Source: UKL13-3 sp964392775
GTDB taxonomy: Bacteria; Bacteroidota; Bacteroidia; UKL13-3
NCBI GenBank assembly: GCA_964392775.1
Contig: CAYMRD010000031.1
Span: 1 to 25,184 of the forward strand
Direction: 5' to 3'
DNA length: 25,184 bases
Within the stretch, counting starts at the first letter, position 1. Every line of letters starts with the position of its first letter. The translations under genes were made by a program, and so were the position numbers. The notes under the pieces are model-generated. The model searched no databases and was not told the origin of the DNA. It worked only from the letters and a program-made list of their open reading frames with translations. Positions 1-7,651 of the stretch are shown here, piece by piece.

Positions 1-97
1 TCGACCTGAAAATTTAGACTCTCTTGTCTTAGGGTGTCCCATTGCACAAAACAGGTTGACAATATCCCGATAGTCATTTAAGTTTTTAATAACGATG

Positions 98-133
98 AAA
101 AGCGCCTTCCGGGAAACCGGAAGGCGCTTTTTT
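98..133 (+). terminator. Intrinsic terminator of an off-window plus-strand gene
   Basis: A perfect 15-bp stem (98-112 pairing with 117-131) closes a GAAA tetraloop, and the right arm runs into six T (128-133). The opposite strand has only four T after the stem, so it fits termination of plus-strand transcription entering from the left edge, with at best weak bidirectional use. Confidence 0.85.
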
Positions 134-349
134 CTTCGGTAAACTCAGGGTGACAGCTCCGCATCTTTATGTCTTTCTTTCCCTTTGCGCTTAATCCTTT
201 TATACTTTCTGTACGAAATGGGTTCTCATTTGCACAAATAATCCGCGGGAAACAACATTATAGAACACCCTTTCACTCACTGAACCTGACAATATCCCGT
301 AAATTAAAGGCCAATGCTTTTGTCAATCACACTCCAATTGTTTGGGCAT
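134..349. other. Intergenic stretch with no recognisable gene
   Basis: Nothing coding is evident between the two terminators. A 60-codon open frame at 169-351 has no family resemblance and runs into the second terminator. The only structure I see is a 13-mer (TGACAATATCCCG) at 57-69 and again at 287-299, and a 9-mer (TTGCACAAA) at 42-50 and 230-238, which may be remnants of a decayed duplication. Confidence 0.5.
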
Positions 350-377
350 AAAAAAAAGGAGTCTTTCGGACTCCTTT
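350..377 (-). terminator. Intrinsic terminator of the dcw operon after ftsZ
   Basis: A 9-bp stem (355-363 with 369-377) and 5-base loop are followed on the minus strand by eight T (complement of A350-A357). It lies about 20 bases beyond the ftsZ stop codon, so it should end the minus-strand division-gene transcript. Confidence 0.85.
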
Positions 378-398
378 CTGGGTATTGTGTACTAACCA

Positions 399-2003
399 TT
401 AATCTACGTTATCATGCAGGAAAGAGTTGTTGATTCTCATTCCTGTTTTGTTGCTGTTGTCTTCAAACAAAGTCAAACGCGAAATCTGGCTTTCGGATGA
501 ATGAGGAACATCATTGAGTTTTTTGTTTCTGCGTTTGTAAGCCGGTTCTTTTTCCAAATCACGAATGCCTCCCGGAGAGTTAATGGTAACGTTCAGGTTT
601 TTCAACTCTTTCAAACGCTGGATGTGTTGCTCAATGCGCAATTCTTGTTCTTCTACATTCATGTTCGGAGTCTCATCAGGCTCTTCTTCTTCAATGGGTA
701 GCTCAAAGTGAATATCTTCCGAAATATGTATCTCAGGCTCTTTGCCGATGATATCCTGCACACGGCTTCTGATTTCTTCTTCTTCCGTTTCAAATACAAT
801 CTGCGGATCTACAGGAAAAGTTTCTTCCTCTTCAATTTTCAATTCAAAGCGAATCTCTTCTTCTTGTATAGGTTCCGGAGTTTTTTGCTCCGGAGTTAAC
901 TCCGGAGTAGGCTCAACAACAGCAGATGGTTTTACCTCATCCAAATGAGAAATCACCATATCCGGTTTGCGGGGAGCTTCGTACAATACATGTTTGGTAC
1001 GAGGGCTCACATTTTGTTCGATGATGATATTCTCGCGGGTTTCAAATCCGGTAGCAATTAAGGTCACTGCTAACTTATCTCCCAACGTTTCATCAAATGA
1101 AGTTCCGAAAATAACATCGGCTGTTAAGCCTGCTTCTTCCTGAACATAGTTGGTGATGATATCAATCTCATCCATCAATACTTCTTCAGTACCCGATGAA
1201 ATATTCAACAGGATATTTTTAGCACCCAGTATCTGGTTATCATTCAACAGAGGAGAAGCCATTGCCGATTTAACTGCTTCCAATGCACGGTTTTCGCCTT
1301 CGGCCATTCCGCTACCCATTAAGGCAACACCGCTGTTGCGCATTACGGTTTTAACATCTTCAAAATCCACATTGATATAACCGGTGCTGGTAATCAGTTC
1401 GGCAATTCCTTTTGCGGCAGTGGTCAAAATATCATTGGCATGACTGAATGCCTGACGCAACGGTAGGTTTCCGTACATGTCTTTAATTTTATCGTTGCTG
1501 ATGATCAGCAAACAATCAACGCTCTTTTTTAGTTGCTCAATACCTTCATCGGCATGTCCTTTACGTTTTTTTCCTTCAAACGTAAACGGAGTGGTCACAA
1601 TACCTACCGTCAGAATATCCAGTTCTTTTGCAGTCTTGGCTATAATAGGGGCAGCACCTGTTCCTGTTCCACCACCCATACCCGCTGTAATGAAAAGCAT
1701 TTTGGTGTTTACCCCCAATACTTCAATCACATCTTCGATGGCTTCCATGGCGGCTTTCTTTCCAACCTCGGGGTTGGAACCTGCTCCCAATCCTGCTGTT
1801 AAGCCTGTACCCAACTGAATTTTATTGGGAATCGAACTGGCTTCCAATACCTGTAAATCGGTATTGCAGATCACAAAATCTACTCCCTTAATGCCCTGAG
1901 AGTACATGTGGTTGACAGCATTACCGCCTCCACCGCCTACACCCAACACCTTAATGATGCTGGATTTATCTTTAGGCAAGTCGAATTTTAAATGAGTATT
2001 CAT
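399..2003 (-). CDS. ftsZ: Cell division protein FtsZ
   Basis: Tubulin-like GTPase that polymerises at mid-cell into the Z ring and recruits the divisome. The 534-residue product shows the tubulin signature GGGTGTG at residues 110-116 and the catalytic T7-loop motif NxDxxD at 212-217 (N212, D214, D217), which hydrolyses GTP bound in the neighbouring subunit. The GTPase core ends near residue 330. A long, very acidic linker follows, with two similar segments (FELKIEEEE and FELPIEEEE), and the protein ends in a short tail, NNSFLHDNVD, likely the peptide that binds FtsA and other partners. It is longer than the roughly 380 residues of E. coli FtsZ because of the linker. It is the last gene of the cluster, 104 bases after ftsA, with a terminator just beyond the stop. 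Confidence 0.98.
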   Translation of the reverse strand: MNTHLKFDLPKDKSSIIKVLGVGGGGGNAVNHMYSQGIKGVDFVICNTDLQVLEASSIPNKIQLGTGLTAGLGAGSNPEVGKKAAMEAIEDVIEVLGVNTKMLFITAGMGGGTGTGAAPIIAKTAKELDILTVGIVTTPFTFEGKKRKGHADEGIEQLKKSVDCLLIISNDKIKDMYGNLPLRQAFSHANDILTTAAKGIAELITSTGYINVDFEDVKTVMRNSGVALMGSGMAEGENRALEAVKSAMASPLLNDNQILGAKNILLNISSGTEEVLMDEIDIITNYVQEEAGLTADVIFGTSFDETLGDKLAVTLIATGFETRENIIIEQNVSPRTKHVLYEAPRKPDMVISHLDEVKPSAVVEPTPELTPEQKTPEPIQEEEIRFELKIEEEETFPVDPQIVFETEEEEIRSRVQDIIGKEPEIHISEDIHFELPIEEEEPDETPNMNVEEQELRIEQHIQRLKELKNLNVTINSPGGIRDLEKEPAYKRRNKKLNDVPHSSESQISRLTLFEDNSNKTGMRINNSFLHDNVD

Positions 2004-2019
2004 AGTTTACAGTTTTTTT

Positions 2020-2096
2020 GTTTTCGGTTTTCTGTTGCAAGGTCTTTTGTGAGTTTGCATAGGCTTATGGTTATCGGAAGACAGTTAACCGAAAAC
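2020..2096. repeat. Imperfect inverted repeat between ftsA and ftsZ
   Basis: Positions 2020-2035 and 2081-2096 are inverted copies matching at 14 of 16 bases (left arm GTTTTCGGTTTTCTGT) with a 45-base spacer. There is no T tract after it on the minus strand, so it is not an obvious terminator. It could form a hairpin in the ftsA-ftsZ message and affect processing or stability; that role is inference. Confidence 0.6.
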
Positions 2097-2107
2097 CTTC
2101 AACGTTA

Positions 2108-3412
2108 TTAAAAGTCTTTCATGTCGTCATCGTTGAGCCAGGCTTTGCCTTTCTCTAACCATTTGCCTAAGAAGCCACCTTTTTTGCCGTCTTCTGTTTC
2201 GGCTGTTTCCTGTTCGGTTTGAGTTGCTTCAGGGATTTCTTCATCGCTGTTTAATCCTTTAATCACCAATCCAACTCCGGTTGCATACATCGGGCTTTTA
2301 ATTTCTTCAATAATGGTTTTCGAAATATGCTCATTCGGATAACCAATGCGTGTGTCGATACCGGTAACAAACTCAACCAGTTTGTCGAGGTGTTTTAGTT
2401 GTGAACCTCCACCGGTGATCACGATGCCTGCATTGAGCTTGCGCTCCAATCCCGAACTTTTAATCTCATACAATACCGATTCAAAAATTTCCTCAACACG
2501 AGCCTGAATCACCATGGCAAGGTTTTTTACCGAAACCTCTTTGGGAGGACGTCCGTGGAACCCGGGAATACACACGATCTCGTTTTCTTTATTTTCTTCG
2601 GACAAAGCCGATCCAAATTTTATTTTCAACAATTCAGCCTGATTGCGCAATACCTGGCAACCATCCACGATATCATCGGTGATGATGTTTCCGCCAAATG
2701 GAATAACAGCTGTATGGCGAATCATTCCTTTTTTGAAGATGGCCACATCGGTTGTTCCACCACCCACGTCCACCAAACATACACCGGCTTCCATTTCTTC
2801 AGGAGTCAATACGGCTTCTGATGAAGAGAGCGGTTCCAAAATCAAATCGGCCACATCCAACCCTGCACGGTTTACACTCTTGTGAATATTTTTGATTGCT
2901 TCTACATGTCCGGTGATGATATGGAAATTACCCGACAGGCGAACACCTGCAATTCCGATTGGGTCGGTTACATCGGTAAAATCATCCACCGAATATTCCT
3001 GTGGAATGACATGGATAATTTTATCACCCGGAGGCAAGGCAAGGTTGTGCGTATCTGAAATCAAACGTTCAACATCCGCTTTGCTTACCTCATCATCGTT
3101 TTGAATACGGCTGATGGAGTTGCGGTGTTGTAAACTTTTGATATGCTGTCCGGCAATACCTACGTGTACAGAGTTGATTTCCACACGTACTTTTCCGCCC
3201 GACATGCTTTGCTTCGCTTTTTCTACGGCTTCACGAATCGACTTTACCGTCTTGTCAATATTGCGAACTTCCCCACGGATAACGCCCAACGAGTCGGCCT
3301 TACCCATGCCTAAAATTTCAACTTTACCGTGTTCATTCTTGGCACCCACAATGGCACAAACCTTTGTGGTTCCAATGTCCAGTCCAACGATTACTTTTTT
3401 AATATCACTCAT
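2108..3412 (-). CDS. ftsA: Cell division protein FtsA
   Basis: Actin-like ATPase that tethers FtsZ filaments to the inner membrane and recruits later divisome proteins. In the 434-residue product I see the phosphate-1 motif LDIGTTKV (residues 11-18), the phosphate-2 motif DVGGGTTD (215-222) and the adenosine-binding motif VITGGGSQL (331-339). After a variable glutamate-rich linker the chain ends in GGFLGKWLEKGKAWL (412-426), an amphipathic helix matching the membrane-targeting sequence of FtsA proteins. It starts with ATG 9 bases after ftsQ and precedes ftsZ, the usual order. Length and motifs are normal for the family. Confidence 0.97.
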   Translation of the reverse strand: MSDIKKVIVGLDIGTTKVCAIVGAKNEHGKVEILGMGKADSLGVIRGEVRNIDKTVKSIREAVEKAKQSMSGGKVRVEINSVHVGIAGQHIKSLQHRNSISRIQNDDEVSKADVERLISDTHNLALPPGDKIIHVIPQEYSVDDFTDVTDPIGIAGVRLSGNFHIITGHVEAIKNIHKSVNRAGLDVADLILEPLSSSEAVLTPEEMEAGVCLVDVGGGTTDVAIFKKGMIRHTAVIPFGGNIITDDIVDGCQVLRNQAELLKIKFGSALSEENKENEIVCIPGFHGRPPKEVSVKNLAMVIQARVEEIFESVLYEIKSSGLERKLNAGIVITGGGSQLKHLDKLVEFVTGIDTRIGYPNEHISKTIIEEIKSPMYATGVGLVIKGLNSDEEIPEATQTEQETAETEDGKKGGFLGKWLEKGKAWLNDDDMKDF

Positions 3413-3421
3413 ATCAGTGCA

Positions 3422-4219
3422 TTATTTTTTTGTACAAACAACCTGGTCTTTATAGGTGAGATTGATGGTGCTGTATGTTTCCCAGCCAACCCTGTTCAAT
3501 CCTTCCCTGTAAAACAGCAGCAGCTTTTCGAACTTTTCTTCCATGTCTTCGGTGGAGCCAAATACAATAGTATGGTCGCCTATTTTCGGAATCAGTACGA
3601 ATTCACTTTCTGCTGTAACAAATATCTGTTCAATCTGTGCCTTCCAGAAGGCATCTTTATCAACATATGTGGCTATCTTGTACAGTTCCATACCCACGGA
3701 GGAGTGCATGGAATCCCGGGGCGAATAGTCCTCAAAAAGGTTACCCGTTACCACCGGTACATGTGCTGTAAATGCCATTGATACAGGCATCTTGCGGCCT
3801 TCCTCATCAAGGTAATAACTGCTTCCATTGGCCTTTAGTAATCTTAAAATGGGTCTGCGCTGCACCACTATGGCTTGAAGGTTACCGTTCATATCTGTGA
3901 ACACATCAGCCTTTTTTATAAAGTCGTTCCGGTTAAGCTTCTCTTCAATCAAAGGGATATTAAGCTCAAGGATACTTTTGCCTTCAATCTTTTTTTCATT
4001 GCCACCGGGCATAATGGTTTGAAGCACCATGTCTCTGTCTACAAACAGCAATTCATGCTCAGGATAAATTTGTACACTAACATCACGGCATTTTATGTTA
4101 CTCTCTTGTTTGTTCACAAAAGCAAGCGATACAATGACCCCGCAAATCATTGTCACCCACAACGTAATGATGCCAATGCGTTTGAGTTGAGCCAGGAGTT
4201 TATGTTTATCAATTGCCAT
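3422..4219 (-). CDS. ftsQ: Cell division protein FtsQ (DivIB family)
   Basis: Bitopic divisome protein bridging the cytoplasmic ring and the periplasmic synthases. The 265-residue product has a short basic cytoplasmic tail, one membrane segment at about residues 15-35 (IGIITLWVTMICGVIVSLAF) and a periplasmic POTRA/beta region. The stretch around 90-145 (conserved QRRPILRL, then YYLDEEGRKMPVS) is typical of FtsQ in this phylum. Its ATG overlaps the murC stop by one base (TAATG), suggesting translational coupling, and ftsA follows after 9 bases. Sequence identity in this family is generally low, so the call rests on topology, the periplasmic motif and position. Confidence 0.93.
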   Translation of the reverse strand: MAIDKHKLLAQLKRIGIITLWVTMICGVIVSLAFVNKQESNIKCRDVSVQIYPEHELLFVDRDMVLQTIMPGGNEKKIEGKSILELNIPLIEEKLNRNDFIKKADVFTDMNGNLQAIVVQRRPILRLLKANGSSYYLDEEGRKMPVSMAFTAHVPVVTGNLFEDYSPRDSMHSSVGMELYKIATYVDKDAFWKAQIEQIFVTAESEFVLIPKIGDHTIVFGSTEDMEEKFEKLLLFYREGLNRVGWETYSTINLTYKDQVVCTKK

Positions 4220-5631
4220 TATGAATAATAGTTACGTAGCGGTTCAACAAGCTGGTCAATATCACCGGCTCCAAGAGTTAACAGAACTGTGGGTTGTTGT
4301 TGCTTAATCAGTTCAAGGGCTTCTGCTTTTGAGCAGAGTTGTTTGTGTGCAGAAGTCATTTTATCAAATATGATTTTTGATGTAATACCTTCCATCGGAA
4401 GCTCACGGGCCGGATAAATATCCAACAGAATAATATTGTCGAGTAGCGATAAACTTTCGGCAAATCCATCCACAAAGTCGCGGGTACGGCTGAATAAATG
4501 CGGCTGAAAAACACCCACAATGTTTCGGTCGGCATACATATTTTTAACAGATGAAATAATCGCTCTCAACTCTTCGGGGTGATGGGCATAATCATCTATA
4601 TAAACAAAATCGGGTCGTTTGACGATGTATTCAAAACGTCTTTTAACGCCTTTAAATGAAGCGAGTCCTGCACGAAGTTCTTCATCGGTTACTCCTGCAA
4701 GTGTGCATGCAAGGGAAGCTGCTACTGCATTTTCAATATTGTGCAATCCCGGAATACCCAATTGCAAACCGGTGAGCTCACGGCCTTTGATGTTTAGGTC
4801 AAACACATACTCATCTCCCTGAATACGGATATTGTGAGCGTAAGCATCGGCTTTTTCGGTAACCGAATACGTTAAAAAAGTTCTGTCGAGTTCAGCAAGT
4901 ATATCCAGTCCTTTTTTCACAATCAGCCAACCATCAGGCCGGCATTGATTGGCATACGCAAGGAAAGATTGTTTCAGCGCATCATGTTCTCCGTATATAT
5001 CGAGATGATCGGCATCGGTTGAGGTGATGATGGCTGTTTGCGGATGCAGCGTTAAAAACGAACGGTCGAACTCATCAGCCTCTACAACCATGAGGATGTT
5101 GGAGGTTGGATGTTGGAGGTTGGATGTTGAGGACTCAGAATGAGTATTCTCCTCATGCAACAATAAATTTGTGTGATAGTTAGTAGAAATTCCTCCTAAG
5201 AAAGCCGCGCAATCAACATGGCTTTGTTTGAGAACATGAGCGATGAGGGTAGAAGTAGTTGTTTTGCCATGGGTGCCGGCAACGCCAATGGTTTTGTAAG
5301 CATCGGTAATTACACCCAATACCTGAGAGCGTTTCATGATGGTAAACTTATTCTCTTGCAGCCATGCCCACTCTTCATGATTTTTGGGGATGGCCGGAGT
5401 CAATACAACCAAACAATGTTCTGTGTGAAGGTTAAACAGCTCTACACCCGCACCCAAATCGTGGTAGTGAATCTGAATGCCTTCATCAGACAGTTCTTTG
5501 GTGAGCGGTGTTTCGGTACGGTCGTAACCCATCACCTGAATGCCCATGGAATGAAAGTAGCGGGCAATCGCGCTCATTCCGATTCCTCCGATTCCTAAAA
5601 AATATGCCTGTTTAATATCGCTGAAGTTCAT
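4219..5631 (-). CDS. murC: UDP-N-acetylmuramate--L-alanine ligase MurC
   Basis: Cytoplasmic ATP-dependent ligase that adds L-alanine to UDP-MurNAc, the first stem-peptide step. The 470-residue product has the N-terminal UDP-binding motif GIGGIGMSA (13-21), the ATP loop GTHGKTTTS (119-127), the VEADEFDRSF motif (183-192) and DADHLDIYG. Residues about 160-180 are unusual: a Ser/Asn/His-rich segment is encoded by nearly three copies of a 14-bp direct repeat (5094-5133), just before the conserved VVEADEFD strand. The reading frame stays open, so this is an in-frame expansion rather than a break. It starts 5 bases after murG and shares one base with the ftsQ start. Confidence 0.97.
   Translation of the reverse strand: MNFSDIKQAYFLGIGGIGMSAIARYFHSMGIQVMGYDRTETPLTKELSDEGIQIHYHDLGAGVELFNLHTEHCLVVLTPAIPKNHEEWAWLQENKFTIMKRSQVLGVITDAYKTIGVAGTHGKTTTSTLIAHVLKQSHVDCAAFLGGISTNYHTNLLLHEENTHSESSTSNLQHPTSNILMVVEADEFDRSFLTLHPQTAIITSTDADHLDIYGEHDALKQSFLAYANQCRPDGWLIVKKGLDILAELDRTFLTYSVTEKADAYAHNIRIQGDEYVFDLNIKGRELTGLQLGIPGLHNIENAVAASLACTLAGVTDEELRAGLASFKGVKRRFEYIVKRPDFVYIDDYAHHPEELRAIISSVKNMYADRNIVGVFQPHLFSRTRDFVDGFAESLSLLDNIILLDIYPARELPMEGITSKIIFDKMTSAHKQLCSKAEALELIKQQQPTVLLTLGAGDIDQLVEPLRNYYS
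5094..5133. repeat. 14-bp tandem repeat inside murC
   Basis: GGATGTTGGAGGTT occurs twice in full (5094-5107, 5108-5121), followed by a partial third copy (5122-5133). On the coding strand it reads in frame as TSNLQHPTSNI. Because 14 is not a multiple of three, successive copies are read in different frames, yet none brings a stop. Confidence 0.9.
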
Positions 5632-5636
5632 GTTTC

Positions 5637-6731
5637 TTATCTCATTAATCTCAGTACTTCATCTACAATTCGTTTGGCTGCATCGGGCATGGCAAACGAT
5701 GCAATATTGTTGCGTAACTGCGTTTGTTTCATTTCGTTGTTGGCAAGGCTGATTACTTCGTCAATCAGTATGTTGCGTGCATCACTGTCTTTTACCAGGA
5801 TGGCAGCTTCACTGTTCACCAATGCCATCGCGTTTTTGGTTTGATGATCTTCCGAAACATTCGGAGAAGGTACCAGTATTACAGGTTTTTGCACTTGTGC
5901 CAGTTCCGCAATCGACAAAGCTCCTGCTCTTGATACCACAATATCGGCAACGGCATAGGCCATGTCCATTTCATAAATAAAGGTATGCGGTTTGATGTTT
6001 TCGGAGGTTTGACCTTCGGCTTTGGTAAAGTTTTTACCGGTTTGCCAGATCACCTGAAGTCCGGAGGCTTTTAATGTTTCGATACCTGCATAGATACTTT
6101 CGTTAATGGTTCGTGCACCCAAACTACCTCCAATAATAAGCACTGTTTTTTTGTTTGGGTTGAGATTGAAGAACGAATACCCTTGCTCTCGTTTTCCGTT
6201 TACAAACATCAAATCTTTACGAATGGGGTTTCCCACTTTAACGATTTTACGTTCCGGGAAAAAACGGTTCATGCGGTCGTAGGCAACGCAAATGGTTTCA
6301 ACTCTGTTTTTTAAAATTTTGTTGGTGATGCCCGCATAAGAGTTTTGTTCGTGAATAACAGTCGGAATTTTTTTCATGGTTGCGGCCCACATCATCGCAC
6401 CGCTTGCATATCCGCCAAAGCCAATGGCTACATCGGGATTAAAGTCTTTGATAATACGCAAGGATTCTTTAACTGCTAAAATCAGTTTGACAGGAAACAA
6501 CAGATTCTTTAAACTCAAACTGCGTTGGAATCCGCTGATCCATAACCCTACAATTTTGTATCCCGCCTTTGGAACTTTTTCCATTTCCATACGGTCATTG
6601 GCACCTACAAACAAAATATCTACATCAGGTATTCTGCTTTGTATTTCCTGCGCAACAGCAACCGCAGGATAAATATGTCCTCCGGTTCCGCCTCCGCTAA
6701 TAATGACTTTGAGTTTATCTGTGGTTTTCAT
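5637..6731 (-). CDS. murG: UDP-N-acetylglucosamine--undecaprenyl-PP-MurNAc-pentapeptide GlcNAc transferase MurG
   Basis: Membrane-associated GT-B glycosyltransferase that adds GlcNAc to lipid I to give lipid II. The 364-residue product has the N-terminal glycine loop GGGTGGHIYPA (13-23), the acceptor-domain motif HEQNSYAGITNK, the second glycine loop IGGSLGARTIN at the start of the donor domain, and SRAGALSIAE, which forms part of the UDP-GlcNAc site. Its ATG follows a 506-base gap from the GxxExxY gene, filled mostly by hairpin repeats and an assembly gap, so its expression could be partly uncoupled from the genes upstream. It is spaced 5 bases from murC. Confidence 0.97.
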   Translation of the reverse strand: MKTTDKLKVIISGGGTGGHIYPAVAVAQEIQSRIPDVDILFVGANDRMEMEKVPKAGYKIVGLWISGFQRSLSLKNLLFPVKLILAVKESLRIIKDFNPDVAIGFGGYASGAMMWAATMKKIPTVIHEQNSYAGITNKILKNRVETICVAYDRMNRFFPERKIVKVGNPIRKDLMFVNGKREQGYSFFNLNPNKKTVLIIGGSLGARTINESIYAGIETLKASGLQVIWQTGKNFTKAEGQTSENIKPHTFIYEMDMAYAVADIVVSRAGALSIAELAQVQKPVILVPSPNVSEDHQTKNAMALVNSEAAILVKDSDARNILIDEVISLANNEMKQTQLRNNIASFAMPDAAKRIVDEVLRLMR

Positions 6732-6772
6732 TTTATATAAGTCTGCACTTCGTGTTTAAGTTATTTGCTCTA

Positions 6773-7239
6773 GCCACCAAGGCGCTGAGGCTCCAAGTTT
6801 CACCAGGTATTTTCAAAATTAAGCATCCCGTTTATTCTGGCATTTTTTCTTGGTGTTTCTTAGTGTCCTTGTGTCTTGGTGGCAAGTTTTCAGGTTTCGC
6901 CACCAAGACGCTAAGGCNNNNNNNNNNNNNNNNNNNNNNNNNNNNNNNNNNNNNNNNNNNNNNNNNNNNNNNNNNNNNNNNNNNNNNNNNNNNNNNNNNN
7001 NNNNNNNNNNNNNNNNNGTGTTTCTTTGTGTCCTTGTGTCTTGGTGGCAAGTTTTCAGGTTTCGCCACCAAGACGCTAAGGCTCCAAGGTTCACCAAGCA
7101 TTGTCAAAAATTCAGCATCCTATTTATTCTAGCACTTCATCTTGGTGTTTCTTTGTGTCCTTGTGTCTTGGTGGCAAGTTTTCAGGTTTCGCCACCAAGG
7201 CACTAAGGCTCCAAGGTTCACCAAGTATTTTCAAAAATT
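6773..7239. repeat. Tandem array of ~127-bp hairpin repeats between the GxxExxY gene and murG
   Basis: Copies begin at 6773, 6899, 7064 and 7191, with a period of 126-127 bp where it is uninterrupted. Each unit has a left arm of about 35 bases starting GCCACCAAG, a middle ending near CTTGGTG, a right arm that is an imperfect inverse of the left arm and ends CTTGGTGGC, and a 15-base linker. The end of one unit and the start of the next also pair perfectly over 11 bp (GTCTTGGTGGC with GCCACCAAGAC). The last copy is cut after about 49 bases and reaches into the stop codon of the GxxExxY gene. No T tract follows, so it is not a simple terminator. The number of copies is uncertain because of the gap. 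Confidence 0.9.
6918..7017. other. Assembly gap (100 N)
   Basis: Exactly 100 N, a conventional placeholder length, lie inside the repeat array. Both edges are repeat sequence: the left edge is 19 bases into a unit, and the right edge starts 46 bases before the next unit. With a 127-bp unit the missing length should be about 62 bases plus a whole number of units. Confidence 0.95.
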
Positions 7240-7651
7240 AAATGACCATTCTTTTGATTCCTTTCTTAATTAATGGAACATTAAAATTTATTAAGTACCC
7301 CAGTCTTTTCTTAGTTAGTTTTAAATGACTTAATAATTGTGCTTCCCAAACGGGGTTTACTGTTTCAATAGCTTTCAATTCACAAATCACTAAATCATTT
7401 ACCAAAACATCGAGTCTTAGTCCCTCTTCAAACGAAAGTCCCTCGAATGTAATTGGAACCTGTACCTGCCTCTGAATACTAAATCCTTTACTTATAAGCA
7501 CATGACAAAAACATACTTCATAAACTTTCTCTAATAAACCCGGACCTAAAGTTGAATGTACATGATACGCTGCATCAACCACAGCTTTTCCAATACGATC
7601 TTCTTCATCGCTTATGGGTTCAAAGTTTTTATATAAGGTTGAGTCGGTCAT
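7238..7651 (-). CDS. GxxExxY family protein (PD-(D/E)XK nuclease-like)
   Basis: A 137-residue protein of a widespread but functionally unassigned family. The naming motif is GLLEKVY (residues 38-44). The core RLDVLVNDLVICELKAIE contains D81, E91 and K93 in the D...ExK arrangement of PD-(D/E)XK folds, followed by the family-typical EAQLLSHLKLT. Catalytic activity is not established for the family. Its ATG overlaps the ftsW TGA (ATGA at 7651-7648), so it should be translated by coupling to ftsW. Its stop sits at the edge of the hairpin repeat array. No role in cell-wall synthesis is known; this looks like an accessory gene lodged in the dcw operon between ftsW and murG. Confidence 0.88.
   Translation of the reverse strand: MTDSTLYKNFEPISDEEDRIGKAVVDAAYHVHSTLGPGLLEKVYEVCFCHVLISKGFSIQRQVQVPITFEGLSFEEGLRLDVLVNDLVICELKAIETVNPVWEAQLLSHLKLTKKRLGYLINFNVPLIKKGIKRMVI

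Noticed and set aside
169..351. Small 60-codon gene after the first terminator
   Set aside because: It has no family resemblance, runs into the ftsZ terminator and has no promoter or start context.
2020..2096. Intrinsic terminator between ftsA and ftsZ
   Set aside because: The stem is interrupted, the loop is 45 bases and no T tract follows on the minus strand.
3114..4228. Long plus-strand frames antisense to ftsA, ftsQ and murC
   Set aside because: They are shadows of strongly conserved minus-strand genes and have no domain of their own.
6752..7206. Open frames on both strands spanning the N run
   Set aside because: They are translations of the hairpin repeat (RHQDTK-like peptides) read through unknown bases.
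6773..7239. CRISPR array
   Set aside because: The sequence between the repeated arms is itself repeated, the unit is ~127 bp and there are no cas genes; it is a tandem hairpin repeat.
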